Shown piece after piece: positions 20,713 to 32,738 of a stretch of DNA of 64,000 bases. The stretch spans positions 4,313,950 through 4,377,949 of the forward strand of contig CM026573.1 in assembly GCA_015143295.1 (NCBI GenBank), read 5' to 3'. Both the position numbers and the translations under genes were made by a program. The notes below the pieces were generated by a model. The model ran no database searches. It was not told where the DNA came from and saw nothing but the letters and a program-made list of their open reading frames with translations. Source of the DNA: Tetracentron sinense (taxonomy: Eukaryota > Streptophyta > Magnoliopsida > Trochodendrales > Trochodendraceae). How positions within the stretch are numbered: the stretch's first letter is position 1; each line of letters opens with the position of its first letter.

Positions 20713-21481
20713 TAGAATCTATGATATGCTACTGCATGCATCGTTGTGCTTACAAGTTTTCAGTGATTTTACATAATCATAGTGCTCATATTTCAACATA
20801 TGACTTGCAATATTATGCGCCTGCTCGTTGTCTACACTATTCTCTGTCTGGTTCATCAGTGTAATATTGTGAATGTTTTGCAAGTAATTCAAATAAAATT
20901 TCGACTGAACAACCTACTCATAACGAACACGAGTGGCTTATATAAGGGTGTCATCTGAGCAAATCCAGTGGCTTATCCTAATGACATCCTCTGAGCATGT
21001 GCTTCGAAACTGAGTTACATTGTGTTCATCATATGAATTTTATTTGTCAGATTGCATTCACATTGAACTACGCAAATGATGTATCTGGAGTAGTGCTTGT
21101 TCGTAGTGTTTGTTCGTAGTACGTGTTCGTAGTGCTTTGCTTGTAGTGCTCTACTCGTAGTGTTCTGATCGTAGTGCTTTGATCAAAATAATTTGTTTAA
21201 GTATGTGCATCAGTTATAATTTTCACCCTCATACATACATTCACATAGTAAAGTGCCATATTCACATCAATGCTGTGAACCGTGAAAATTAATTCAACTA
21301 CTTGTGTTGTGTTGTTTGTGCATACGTTGTGCTACGTTACGAGGTGGAAATAGACACGTACATAAGAAAGTAAGTGATCCATTCATGAAGAAGGCCCATT
21401 TCTGGGTAATTACAGTAACAAAGGAAAGAGAAGAGTTTACATCATCAAAAGAGAAACAGAAACATGAAGGGGAGCAGCAGA
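20713..21481 (+). other. Spacer of the Tat element with CGTAGTG minirepeats
   Basis: Non-coding between pol and the antisense cluster. At about 21093-21186 there are seven or so copies of a 13-17-bp unit around TCGTAGTG(C/T)T. CGTTGT words recur here too (20740, 20826, 21323). Confidence 0.7.
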
Positions 21482-24015
21482 TCAGGCGAGCTCAAGGTCA
21501 GCGTCTGTCTTCGTTGCAGCAGGGGCAGAAGTAGAGGCTTCAGCAGTCGGGGTTTTTTCTGGAGTAGCTTCATCGGCAGCAGCAGGAGCTTCGGGAGCAG
21601 CTGGATCGAAGTACGGCTCAGCTGTGAGAGGTGCAGGACCTTCGAGAGAGTGAGGTTGCTCGACGCCTTCGACCTCGGCCTCGTTGTCTAGCTCGATCAC
21701 GTCTTTGCTCTGAAGCTCGGAGAACGTGATGGCGTCCTCTTCATTGTCTTCTTTCAGATGGCCTTGCTGGCGGAGCGATTCGAGTCTCTTTCTCGGTCTC
21801 TGCCCGATCCTCCTCCAAGAGCGTGTCCAGCTGAGACTGATAGTGTTGTTGCAGTCTCAGGGTCACGGTCCTCTCGATGGTCTCTTTAGCTTTCTTGGCC
21901 TCCTCGAGCTCCTCCGCCAGTGCTGTCCTGGCAGCCTCAGTTTCCTCCAGCTGTCTGCCCAAAGCTTAGGAGACGTGCTCCAGTTCACTGATGCGTAGAA
22001 CAGCGTTTTCTACCTCCTGTTTGGCCTTCTTCTCGGCCTCCTTTGCTGATCGTGTCTCAGCCTTAGCTTTTTCTTGTGCCTTGGTGGCAGCTTTCAACTT
22101 TCCCTCGACGCGAACAGCGCCAGCTTTGACTTGAGACAGATCAAAGTCTGCCTTGAGTCTCTCTTCGGCGAGAGTCTTCTCCAGCGTCTCAGTCCTGTCT
22201 TGCCAGTACTTGATCCCGTCTCGGAGGTGATTGTAGCTATAATGGCTACGATCACAGAGTTCGTGCACGAGCACGTTCATCTGCAAGGAAGTATCCGGGC
22301 ATTAGCACAACGAGGAGTAAAATTTCAGCAGTAGAGTAAGAAGAAGAGGAAGTGAGAAACTTACTGACGCCACAGACTGGCAGGCGGCGTAGGACAGTTC
22401 AACCAGATTGAGATTGCCGACGTCAGCATTGTCTCGGGGCAACCTCATAGCATGAGTCAGAGCTCGGGCGGCCTTGTCGGATCTTTGCACCGAGTCGTTT
22501 ACAGTCGGTCTCCCGTACCGAGAGAAGTCGGGCGACCAGTCCAGAGCGCTCGCCGGTAGCATACGAGCTGGAAGACTCGTTGTGCCAGCTTCCGTTGCGG
22601 CCAGGGCAACCACAGCGGAACTCAAACTGGCTGGAGCAGTTGCAGCTCGAGAGGGGGTAGGTGCCGAGCTGGCTTCGGGCACCGCCGTTGTCACTTCTGC
22701 TCCTGGAATTGTTGCAGGAACGGCAGAGGTAGAGGGGGGAGCAGCAATGGCTGCGTTCTCTTTCTCCAGGCGTATGTCCGCCTTCGCTTTCTTTCTGGCC
22801 TCGTACTCGGCCTGGGTCGGCAGCTTTCTTTTCGGGTCAGCAGTCGCTGTACCCTTGGAAGGAGGGTTCCTCTTTTTCAACGGTGGTGACAGTGGTGGCA
22901 GCAGAACTGCAGGGCGAGCAGACCTTGGCTTCCTGCTCAGCGGAGGTGGATCTATGCCAGCCATGTCTTCTTCTTCGGCTAAATTAATTGCTGGTGAAGG
23001 TGCAGAAGTAGAAGCACCTGGATGCTGTTGCAGTTGTTGTGGTTGTTGTCGTCGTTGAGCAGTTGCAATAGGAGTGCTGAAGGCGACCCACGTGTCAGGC
23101 TCCAGTGGTTGCCACCGGATGTATTCCCCACCTCGAACACGTTTGATGTTGGTAAGGAGGCCTTCTTCTTCTTGGGCCAACTTTTTATATGGGATCTTCT
23201 TTCCGTCAACTGTACACAGAAAAAAGCAGAATGAGTACAACGAGAGTCAGCAGGACGAAAGCATACAACGTACAACGAAAACAGAGTCAGAACAGTGGTG
23301 CACAACGGACAACGGACGACCGTAGTAGTATACCTGGTTCCGCTCGGAAGACATTGGGGACCGTGGAATTCTCTGCCTTCCAACCGCCAGAGACAACGAA
23401 ATGAGTGGCTTTCCACCATCTTTCTCTATCGAGAATGCCTGAGACGAGCTCTGGATGTCGAGGTTTCTTGTTCCACGAGTAGTAGCAGAACAAACCATCG
23501 TCAGTGCCTCGGCATCTGATAGCATGGCAGAAGTGGAATAGATGCCTAGCTTCTATTGGGTAACCGTCCTTGATGAATTTGATCATCATGGACATATATT
23601 TGTAGAAGCTCGGATGCATTTGTCCTGGTGCGAGTTGCAAGGTGGACAGAATGTCATCCAGGACGGGATGGAGAGGGAAGCGGAAGCCAGCCTCGAGCTG
23701 GGAGAGGTAGACGACGGTACAAGCAGAACGCTTATCAATGAGAGCGTCATCTCGCTTGAAGTGGAGATTGACGTGGGAAGGGAAGTCGAAACGTTCCCTG
23801 TAGTGGTTCAGATGTGCCAACTGATGTTGGCGTAGAGCTGAGGATTGTTCGATGTAGGCACCATGAGGTGCGCTACCTGTGCAACTGGCCTCATCTTCAG
23901 TAGGGCCTCTAATTTCCTCTAACCTAGTGGGTTCTACGGGAATGTTGGTAGCCATAGTGATTGGAAGAAACAGTAAAAAGGAACAAGAACAGTGAACAGA
24001 ACACGGAGAGTACAC
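21482..24015 (-). pseudogene. Antisense ORF cluster of the Tat element
   Basis: On the minus strand, opposite to gag-pol, lie five sizeable frames: 24015-23287, 23240-22302, 22286-21966, 21962-21741 and 21700-21482. The first starts near MATNIPVEPTRLEEI and encodes a globular segment rich in Trp, Tyr and His (FHFCHAIRCRG, RERWWKATHFVV). The next is Pro/Ala/Ser-rich, and the last ones are Glu/Lys/Ala-rich and predict coiled coil (EETEAARTALAEELEEAKKA). GT-AG-like intervals separate several segments, so a spliced antisense transcript is plausible. Antisense ORFs 3' of pol are known in the Tat branch (Retand, Grande); their function is unknown. There is no signal peptide or membrane segment, so it is not envelope-like. 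Confidence 0.75.
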
Positions 24016-24551
24016 AGAGCAGAATCACTCAAGAACCAGAGAAGAAGAGAGGGAGGAACAGTAAGAAATATTAAGGAAAAGGGTGAAGAGCGTACCGAAC
24101 AGAAGACGACTGAGAGACTGTTGAGAGCTTGAGGAAGATGAACTTTCGTTTGAGAAAAAAATTCGACAGAGTAACAGTGCTTGAAGGAACAGGGTGAAAG
24201 AGAAGGAGTATTCGATGAGGATTTTATAAGCATCTCAGATTTGTGAAACTACACCACTACCCTTCATCGGAGCCGTACACCTGAGTCAAAGTGGAGAAGA
24301 GCAGTGGCAAGATCGTCTTTTCACCAAAAGAAAGTAACCGTCAGAGTTATTAAAGCATTTTGAAAATCGAAACGGCAGTGATGACAGCCTGTCCGCATTG
24401 AAGCGACGTGACGGCTCGCACGCGCAGCCAGCTGGCGTGAACTGTCAATCTTCTCAACGAGCGTTTAAAGCACGCAATGTTACATCTTCTGGAGCAGTGC
24501 CAGGTATGATCTTTTTGTTCGTTTATGACACTTCGAACTACGTTCCAAGCA

Positions 24552-24567
24552 TCATAAAGGGACAAAT
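24552..24567 (+). other. Polypurine tract of the Tat element
   Basis: CATAAAGGGACAAAT directly before the 3' LTR is the expected plus-strand priming tract. Confidence 0.7.
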
Positions 24568-25463
24568 TGTAACGGATAAAATTCGTAAAATCAACTTAGC
24601 GTTGGAGAACGAGCTCGTTTTTGTTGTTTTGTTCACGAAAGTGACACGTGGACACGAGTTGGGGTCACGTGCTTAAAATAGAGGGATCACACGTTGTCTG
24701 ATGCACAACGTTCACGTTGTGCGCATTACGACGTCTTTGTTTTCTTATAGAATAACGTTTCCGTTGTGGCTTGACAACGTGCTCGTTGTCTGAAGCACAA
24801 CGTAACCGTTGTACTCTTGACAACGTTTTTGTTGTTACATGAACAACGAGTCCGTTGTCTCACCGACAATGATGTCCTGGTTGCATTTTAAGACATCTAC
24901 ACCGTAAACGAGCTCGAGTCAACAACGAGACCGACTCGTAGGAGGAAGTGATCAGGAAGCGATCCATAATTCTGACATGTGTGCCGAAAGCGCTGTTTTG
25001 TGCTGAAAGCACTGTCTTGGCATTTAATGCTGGTCACTTCTGCGTACCATCAGATCCCGTCCGACTGAACTCATAGGAGGCTCTCACGTGTGATGCAACC
25101 GGCGGCAGATATGTCTGACATATTTGGCAATGAGTGCAAGACACGTGGTATGGACATCTATGGCCATCCATGGCCATCGATGGCCATACCAACCTTACCC
25201 TATAAATACCCCGTGATTTTTAGTGCTTGAGATCATGTTTTTGGTGGTACTTCAGAGTATTCTTGTTCAGTGCTTCCCAGATCCTTGCGTAACTTTCAGT
25301 GCCTATTTCAGAGTTTACTGTTCATCATCTTCTACATCTACTTACTTTACCATCGGAGTACAGGTCAGGGTGTCACACCCTCCACTCCAACCTTCTACCG
25401 GTAAACCAGAGCGTGTGTGGAGCTGTAGCTGACGCGTGTCCGTGACGGTATTTTTCCCCTTCA
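24568..25463 (+). repeat. 3' LTR of the Tat element
   Basis: 896 bp, the same length as the 5' LTR, and about 98% identical by eye. It ends CCCTTCA and is followed by the GATTT duplication (25464-25468). Confidence 0.93.
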
Positions 25464-25468
25464 GATTT

Positions 25469-25933
25469 CATTCAAGATCTTAACCACTCGGAGAACCATA
25501 GAATGGATCTAACTATCATCTTATCACCTTCTTATTGCAGGTTCTTCTGGGCCATACAAACAGAGATTAACCAAGGTCCGGTTCAGATAATGGTTAACCA
25601 GTGTTCCCTAATGTGTGTCGCGGATACACTAACCTCGGCTGTGGTCAAAACCCCCCGATCTAAATCGAGTAGGTTTTACATAAAGAAAAATTGGTTCAAC
25701 ATGTTCTATTAGATACGGGTAGGAGAAGAACTCGACTCGCTATTGTTAAAAAAAGAGAAGCAGCAAAACCCTCCAAGAGAAAACGTTAGAGAAGGATGAA
25801 GGCAAAGACGTGCAGCAACAAATAACTCAACACAACTCATGGAAGCCTGAATCATAAGGGTTAAACCAGGGAACAAAAAAGAGTAGCAAGTCCACGAAAC
25901 AATTACTGGTCAGAAGCAATGATGATTCCTCAT
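25469..25933. other. Host flank of the Tat insertion, nothing recognised
   Basis: This sequence was contiguous with 13780-13983 before the Tat insertion. A short frame can be read through one copy of GATTT but matches nothing I recognise. An AG acceptor-like TTATTGCAG at 25533-25541 is not enough to call an exon. Confidence 0.4.
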
Positions 25934-26115
25934 TTCTCAGTCCTGCAAATAAACTCCAATCCTTGGTTTTTAGGAAAAAAAAACATTAATTCTATTTTTT
26001 TTTGGAAGTTAATAATATTAATAAACTATTTTAAGGATTTTCTTATTATTAAATCAAAAGAGACATGTGGCGACCTCAGTGGTGATAATCAGATTTGCCA
26101 TAGAGGATTTGGTCT
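25934..26115. mobile_element. Foldback MITE, family B, degenerate copy
   Basis: The right part AGACATGTGGCGACCTCAGT-GGTGATAATCAG-ATTTGCC-ATAGAGGATTTGG matches the ends of the two fuller family B copies (35366, 62945). The left part retains only CAATCCTTGGTTTTTAGG. Confidence 0.6.
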
Positions 26116-26761
26116 GCTGTTGTGAGGGTGGCTAATTTTCTCTGGTCTCACTACTTGAGGGAAAAAATACAAAAGAAGAAGAAAATAGAACAATAATGGA
26201 GCTGTCTTAGAGAAATTTAGGGTGTTAGTAGACAGCATTGATGTCTTGTTGGATAAGGACCTCTCATTTGATATCATTTCTGGCGAGATTCTTATTGGAA
26301 GGTGATGCAGCTCTTTTTGAAGACTCCATATATTACATTGCAATGAGACACTGCATCAAGACTCTTCCGAAAAGATATTTTTGTAAATTTGAACAAGACT
26401 ACAAAGATTAGGTGCAGATAGTCTTTGCGTATTCCTCAGGTAATCTTACAGTCAATTTAAGAACCTTAGGGTCTTCTTTTCTACAGAAAGTATATGATGG
26501 TGCCAGCAGCAGCATCAAGACTCAAGACTCAGGTAACTAAGATGTCTTCTTTTCTAGAGAAAGTATATGATGGTGCCACCAGCAGCATCAAGACTCAAGA
26601 CTCGGGTAACTCAAGATGATAGATCCTGGCCTTCCAACACTCAAGGCCACATGAAGTATCAGACCATTTGCTTCCTCTTTTAATCGGTTATAGCAGTTTG
26701 GAAACACGGGATTCGCGGCTAGCTCATAATTTTCCGCGCACCTATGTTAGACCTTTTTTTA
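26116..26761. other. Intergenic DNA with a 73-bp direct repeat
   Basis: Two copies of a unit (26471-26541 and 26544-26614) containing GTATATGATGGTGCCA and AGCAGCATCAAGACTCAAGA lie in tandem. No gene is supported in the rest. Confidence 0.7.
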
Positions 26762-27031
26762 TAGTGTTGTTAGAACCGGATCGGGCATCGAACCGGTAGA
26801 GTGGATGGTTCCCAGTTCGACCGGTTCGGTTCGACCATATACTTTTTGCAAAAAAAATCAAAAAAATTTCTCCTAATTTTTCTGTTCTGATCGATTCCCA
26901 ACTGATTCTACCATTGGTTCTAGCCGGTTCTTAAAGTGTCATGGTTTTGAGGGTTTTGGGAACCGGCGAGGGGGCCGGTTCCCGGTTCCACCGGTTCGAC
27001 CGGCCGGTCCGATCCGGTTTTGACAACAATG
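26762..27031. mobile_element. hAT-type MITE with GAACCGG-rich interior
   Basis: The ends are TAGTGTTGTTAGAACCGGAT and, read inward from the right, CATTGTTGTCAAAACCGGAT. The flanks are CTTTTTTTA on the left and CTTTTTTA on the right, consistent with an 8-bp duplication in a T run. The interior is full of CCGGTTC/GAACCGG words. About 270 bp, non-coding. Confidence 0.75.
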
Positions 27032-28246
27032 CTTTTTTACAACAAGGATGGCACTGTCCTCTGGTGCTAAATGTTGGGTTCTCTCAGCTCATTGTTGGTG
27101 GGGTCCAAGTGGAGAGAAAGTCTCTCCCCCACCTCTAATGTTTCTTTGTTTTGAAAATAGATTGTTCTGTTTTATTAAATGAGAAAATGCTAGGTGACTG
27201 AGCATTTCATTAGGGGTTTCAATGGGCCTGTCCAAAAAAAGCCTGTCCATTACCCATATTTTAGGGCTGGACTGAAATTCTTAGGCTCATTAATATCAAC
27301 CAGGCTAGGGCTTGGCTACAAAAATCCCAAGCCTAGCCCAGCCCAGCCCAGCCCAGTATACTTATATAATATTATATATCTATGTATATAGTAGGATACA
27401 CACAATACAAAGCATCTAACACATACCATATAATGGTAGTTTATCATTTAACATCTCTACTCATATTACAATAATAAAATATTTTAAACAATATTACATT
27501 AAGTGAAGTAATGAAAAAAATTAAGATAGCAAATTGTTTTGCCAATTGCGTTATATATAATGACTGTGTAGTCATTATTACACATAACAATGAAACATTA
27601 TTATGTAACAGTGACTACACTGTTCTATGTTATGACAGTGTAGTCACTATTACACATAACAGTGAATCATTGTTATGTACCAGTGACTACACTACACTGT
27701 TATACATATCTTTACTATTATAATACGAGAGGCATGCGTAGATGATTTTTTCGAAATTCTCAAATTACCGTTAATTGAATTAATGTTTTACTTTAATTCT
27801 CAAACTATCATTGCCTTTGATTTAATATTTTATTTTAATTCCTAAACTACCCCTTGCTATCTATCTATTTAGAATCACATCCAATCACGATTGACCTCGG
27901 GGAAGTTCAATCACACCCATGTGTTAACATGTGCCTCTTTTAATTCCTATTAATTGTGGTTAACTCCTTCCCCTCGCTCTCACGTGCATTGCACGTGCCA
28001 CTAACGAGTTCAATCGGGGTCGTTAACTCCTTCTCTTCGCTCTCACGTGCATCACACGTGCCACCCGCTAGTATGTATAACAATAATGGTCAATGTTTGC
28101 ACATAACAGTGTATGACTCTTGTTTTTTTTTGAAAAAAAAATCACTCTCTATATTTTTTTCATTTAATAGTACACACTATATATTTATTTAAGTAGAGAT
28201 GTGCATTTTTTCATATAATAGTATACACTATATATTTATTTAAGTA
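27032..28246. repeat. Intergenic DNA with MITE pieces and short direct and inverted repeats
   Basis: 27211-27358 starts TAGGGGTTTCAATGGGCC and is a hAT-type GGGCC MITE without a clear second end. 27560-27710 is a set of inverted CATAACAGTGACTACACTG units that can form hairpins. 27872-27975 is a partial family A MITE. 27958-28072 has two direct copies of a ~60-bp unit (CTTCGCTCTCACGTGCAT). 28150-28243 has two direct copies of an AT-rich ~50-bp unit. No gene is seen. Confidence 0.65.
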
Positions 28247-28425
28247 CAGATGCGCCGGCCCGAGCCTGGCCTGGCTCAACCCTATTAACAATAAAGCCCG
28301 GTCCAGCCCTGCCCGACCGACTTAAAATTGGATAGGGCTTGGGCATATATATATCAAACCCGTTTAAGATGAGCCCGCCACAGCCCGGCCCAACTCCAGT
28401 ATGGCCCGGGCCATTGACAACCTTA
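28247..28425. mobile_element. GGGCC hAT-type MITE, right part
   Basis: GGCCCGAGCCTGGCC words lead to a right terminus ...CCCGGGCCATTGACAACCTTA, the complement of TAAGGTTGTCAATGGCC, which matches the ends at 8442 and 37022. The left terminus is not recognisable. Confidence 0.55.
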
Positions 28426-28439
28426 CATTTAATGTTCCT

Positions 28440-28776
28440 ATAGTAAATCACAGAAGGAATTGTTCGCAGATACCCACAATATACCCAATTGTGGGATCTG
28501 GTGTATATACTTGATACAGAAACGTGTGTGAAAAAGATTACAAGCTAGGATAAGGACTCTTACAATTTGAAAGAATATGAACTCTTTGGATAGCTCTCAA
28601 AGAATCCGAATGTATGTAGTACTTATCATTCCCCTTCAAACTCAATGCGGGTCAAGCATGAGGTTGTTCTTTAGTAACCGAAATTTTGTCTTTGGAAGAC
28701 CCTTTGTGAAAATATCAGCAATTTGATGGAGAGTTGACACAAACTGAACTTGAATGATACGTGTATCCTTGAATGG
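28440..28776 (-). mobile_element. Ty1/copia 3' end fossil (RNase H tail and LTR start)
   Basis: The minus strand reads the C-terminal copia signature QIADIFTKGLPK and KNNLMLDPH (about 28660-28710), followed by the usual GAAGGGGAATG purine tract and LTR-like sequence down to 28440. It is a short, broken remnant on the opposite strand from the copia fossil at 2595. It stops abruptly at 28776. Confidence 0.75.
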
Positions 28777-30455
28777 GTGCACGTTAGGTGTACATGGGCG
28801 GGGTGTATGTCTTTTATGCATGTAAATATTAATAGTTGTGAGTATTTGTAGGGAGTGTGGAGTCTAGCTAAGTTATCTTTACTTGTTGGTTAGTTAGTTG
28901 AAACCGATGTTTCCCCTCTTTGTATATATTGTTAGGTATGAATGAAGATCAATATGTTTTTATTCCTTAATTTATAGAGTTTATGGAAGTAAGGCTGTCC
29001 CTTGAATGAGAGCCATCTTTTTCTCTTTTCCCAATTTCCTTTTGTTTAACACAAATCGTCGCTTAAGTATGTGTCAGCCAAACAGAGTCAATTAGTGAAG
29101 CATATTTTGCAGCAATTGACTTATTTCAATGCTAAATATGAAGATTTAAAGGGTGATCACCAGATTGACCGTTCTCATTCCCAAACTACTCGTGGTGAAG
29201 GTGGAGTCGGGTTGTCTAACTCGGGAACGTTCGGGTCAATTCATAGTCGTACGATCAAGTTGGATTTTCCACGTTTTGAAGGTGGGGACCCGACTGGTTG
29301 ATTGTATCGAGCTGTGAATTTTTTCTCCTATCATCAAACCACACCTGAACCAAAGCTTAATATTGTCTCATTTCACTTGGAAGGGGAAGCATTACGTATT
29401 GCTGGTTAGAGAAGGCACAAGGCCCTCCTACATGGCCGGAATTTGTAGTGGCTTTACATGCTTAGTTTGGACTGACAGTATTCGAAGATTATGTGGGCGC
29501 ATTGGCCAAACTCAAACAAACCACCACAGTGAGAGGTTATCAATCTCAGTTCGAGAAACTCGCTAATCGCTATTTTTTTATAAGTTGCTTCTTGTGCGGG
29601 CTTAAAGAAGAAATCCGGCTTGATGTGCAAATGTTTCGTCCCACCACAGTAACATCAGCCATTGGATTAGCACGATTATAGGAGGAAAAGTTAAATGCAT
29701 GGCGAAGACAATTTCGAACAGACAACATCAAGTCAACTGCGATTGGGCCGGTCCCATCTAAACTGGTCACTCCGCCCATTCGAGGATTAAGCCCACTTGA
29801 AGCCAAAGAGCCCCAAGAGAAGGGCTTGTGATACAATTATTGTGTTGAACTGTTCCAGCCGGAACCCGGGCATAATTGTAAGACCAAAACTTTGTTCCTT
29901 ATTGAAGGAAATTGGCTAGAAGAAGTTGACCATGGAGGAGACCCAACCCACGAGATGGTTCATCTTTGATCAAGAAGAGGCTAAAATTTCTCTACATGCA
30001 ATTGTGGGGGCCAATACACCTCAAACTATGCGGGTCAAAGTGGTGGTTCAATCACAACCTGTGATTATCTTGATCAACGGTGGTAGTACACACAATTTCA
30101 TTAATTCATCTTTGATCAAGAAAGTAGGAGTGCAAGTTCAACCCAGTGCTAATTTTCATATGATGGTGGCCAATGGTGAGAAGCTCATGTGCGAAGGTAA
30201 GTGCCAACATTTAATTATTAAATCCCAGGGCTTATCATTTGAAACCGATTTGTTTTTTATTCCCCTGGGTGGGTGTGATATTGTCTTAGGTGCTCATTGG
30301 TTACAAACTCTAGGACCCATACTTTGGGATTTCAAACAGTTAAAGATCGGATTTACTTATCAAGAGGAGTTAGTTTTACATGGACTCAAACTCTCACCGT
30401 TAGAAGTAGTGGAAAGAGAGAAAATAGCCAAGCATATGCGAAAAGAGGTATGGGT
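28777..30455 (+). mobile_element. Ty3/gypsy gag-protease fossil
   Basis: 28777-29070 looks like LTR/leader sequence (TTTGTATATATTG, then AATGAAGATCAAT). From 29071 comes a gag region: a Gln-rich start, KLDFPRFEGGDPTG, YHQTTPEPKLNIVSFHL and the helical segment FEDYVGALAKLKQTTTV. A retropepsin-like domain follows (29990-30480; STHNFINSSLIKKVG, VLGAHWLQTLGPILWDF). The style is that of a chromovirus-like gypsy element. It has several breaks and is old. The dispersed repeat at 30456 begins within the distal protease-domain frame. Confidence 0.75.
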
Positions 30456-30673
30456 GTACTATGAGTTTTGCTTTATAGAGGAATGCTAGCCCTACTCCCA
30501 TGCCTTTCCTACTCTTGGCCTCTACCAAATACCAATCACTTGTCCCTACTTTAATAGTTTGGATGCACAATAGAGCTCTGTGTCAAGCAGGGATGGACCA
30601 TGCATCAAGGGTAGACCCTACTTATACAGAAGATGGGCCCCACCAGGTGGTTAGACATAGACGGGCAACAACG
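30456..30673. repeat. Dispersed 217-bp repeat, copy 2
   Basis: Same orientation and extent as 10521-10737. This copy joins the gypsy fossil without a visible target duplication. Confidence 0.75.
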
Positions 30674-30899
30674 AGGATAGGGGGTGGCTAGACCAATGAG
30701 GTCTAGCCTTAGGTTTCAAAATAGAATTCATGGGTTCGTTAACTATTTCCCTTCCTCATTACAAGCATGATTTGTCAGACTTTCTGCAACAACTTTTTTG
30801 TTTCCCTAATTATATAGGAAATAGAGATGAAATTAATTCTGCTACTAAGACTTTTAAGTCTTAATTTCCTTTCAACATTATAGCACCAAGAAAAAAAGA
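30674..30899. other. Short intergenic piece with a shared GGTCTAGCC palindrome
   Basis: CTAGACCAATGAGGTCTAGCC near 30690 resembles GGACCAATGAGGTCCAGCC near 36006 and a weaker copy near 5180, suggesting a shared mobile terminus. Otherwise nothing is recognised. Confidence 0.4.
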
Positions 30900-32738
30900 T
30901 ATTTCATTCTAAGCATCAACCATCATTTTTGAGTCCGTTTCCACTATTATATCATAAATACCATTTTTAGAGTAGAATTTCAAATCATCCGTTAAAGCAC
31001 TAATCTCAGCTAAATTGTTGGATCCATGACCATAAAAAAGAATAAGAACCATCAACCATATTGACATGATAATCATGAATAATACCCCTACCTTCAAATA
31101 GGCTTGGGATTCCTCGGACAACACCATATATCAATATTGAATTTTAAACTACAAGAAGGAGGTCTTGACTCTTAACCATTTCACATAGATATATACATAT
31201 TTGATGCTCTCTCAAAGGAGAAGAAAGGATTTCAATATAATTTAGAATGAAACTATCAAAAATCGCCATCTTCTTTAGATTAAGAATAACTTGACTCGAG
31301 CTAGCAATCAAATCCAAAGTAACAGAAATCAAGAAAGAGTTATGAGAAAACTTGGAATCATATCTTCTTTGGCAAAGCTCTTTTCATGTTTCCCACCTAA
31401 TAAAAGTTGAGATAGCAGAAAATAGAACACCACAAGAAGGAAAAACCATTCATTAATACCACTTGTTTATAAGTTGACATTGAGTAGTATCATTGATAAG
31501 ATTAAGAATTTTGCAAAAGATGCATAAGAAATTCCAAATTGGCTTCTAAATCTCACTTATGATAAATAAATGGTTAAAAGATTTTTGGTTACTCCGAGTA
31601 CACTAAACATATTTGCTTGAAAAGGTAATGTAACTACAGTGAAGCAAATCATCCGTTGAAAGAGTCGAGTGCAAGACCAAACATCCTCACTCTAATTAAT
31701 TCAGGAAAATGAGCACGAATATAATTTCATCCACTATTAATCGTATAATATCTATTATTGCAAGATCTCCAAATATAAAACCAAATCTTCTGAGTCCGAT
31801 GTGAACACGTCGTTGTTTTGGGTATCCATTAGGATATCCAATGATAAGATTGATGAGACATCTTAAAGTTTTAATTTCCTTGATTATCCTAAATCTCTCT
31901 CACTAATAGAAAAAAATCATTGGGAAGCTCATAGCGTGTAAATTTAATGTTTAGTTAATAAACCAACAATTAATCCAAAAATTAATACTTTTCCATCGCC
32001 AATGAGACTTATTGTGTTTATTATCAACAATTTAAATAGATCAAAAGCAAATAAAATGAGTTTTTACGAATTCATTCTCCGGCCAGCACAGCAAGGATGA
32101 AAAACACGATATTTGGCTCTAGTCTGAAAGCCTTGATGAAATCTAGCATTTTTCTAACCCCCAAACCTCCTTCCAATTGAAGTAGGTGAGGAACAACTAT
32201 ACCAAACTTTCCAATGTCTCTTTTTTGTACTGCTAAGAGTCTTTCAAAAAACAGAACCCACCATTTTATCAATTTTTGCAGCAAAAGACTTTTGAATATA
32301 AATGTCAGGTAGAATATGAGTTTGAATGGAAGAAAAAACATGCTTAATAATGATTGAGTCTGCCACATGCAGTTAAAATTCTGCCATTCCAACCCTTAAT
32401 TTTCTTTTGAATTTTTTCTAGGATAAGATCAAAAATAAAATTTTCTCAATCTAACTTTTTAGAGAGGAATTCCAAGATATGTAAAGGGAAAACTCTTCCT
32501 TGGAATATCAGAACAAGTTTGAAAGAAGTTTACTCTAGCTGAAGTAAGTTTTTATGAGCAGTAGAAGGTACTTTTGAGATTAAGGTTTATCATTTGGCCC
32601 GAATAATTTTCATAGCATTTTAATAACTTGAAAACCTCCTTAATGTTCCTTTTCATGTCATTGAAAAAGATAAGGGTTTCTTATGCAAATAATAAATGTG
32701 AATGTGAAATTCGAAGACCATACTTGCCTGTTCTATAA
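30900..32738 (-). mobile_element. L1-type LINE remnant
   Basis: On the minus strand the order fits a plant L1 second ORF. An RT piece (about 32710-32540) reads HLLFA..TLIFFNDMKRNIKE and then YENYSGQMINL, near the usual FADDTLIF and SGQxIN blocks. A downstream piece (32240-32110) reads LEGGLGVRKMLDFIKAF, and an RNase H-like end (31030-30909) reads NNLAEISALTDDLKFY and IIVETDSKMM. Stops and frame changes are scattered throughout and the catalytic ADD is degenerate (A-stop-E), so it is dead. No poly-A tail or duplication is visible. Confidence 0.8.

Larger units (their letters stand above)
13984..25463 (+). mobile_element. Complete-length Ty3/gypsy element, Tat lineage
   Basis: An 11.5-kb element bounded by two 896-bp LTRs (TGTAACGG...CCCTTCA) and a perfect 5-bp GATTT duplication. 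The order is LTR, primer site, gag, protease, RT, RNase H, a second (archaeal-type) RNase H, integrase, a non-coding spacer, an antisense ORF cluster, purine tract, LTR. The second RNase H and the antisense cluster are marks of the Tat (Retand/Grande-like) branch. By eye the LTRs differ at about 18 of 896 positions (about 2%), so the insertion is fairly recent on a plant-genome scale. The structure looks whole but the coding part carries roughly half a dozen breaks, so it is probably not autonomous. Confidence 0.93.

Noticed and set aside
22474-23058. 194-codon plus-strand frame
   Set aside because: It is the complement of the antisense ORF cluster of the Tat element; its Gly/Ala/Ser-rich translation is a shadow.
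21482-24015. Envelope gene in the Tat element
   Set aside because: The frames are on the opposite strand and show no signal peptide or membrane segment; Tat elements are known for non-envelope antisense ORFs.
27560-27710. CRISPR-like array
   Set aside because: The repeats are inverted, AT-rich and without regular unique spacers; this is a eukaryotic simple foldback.
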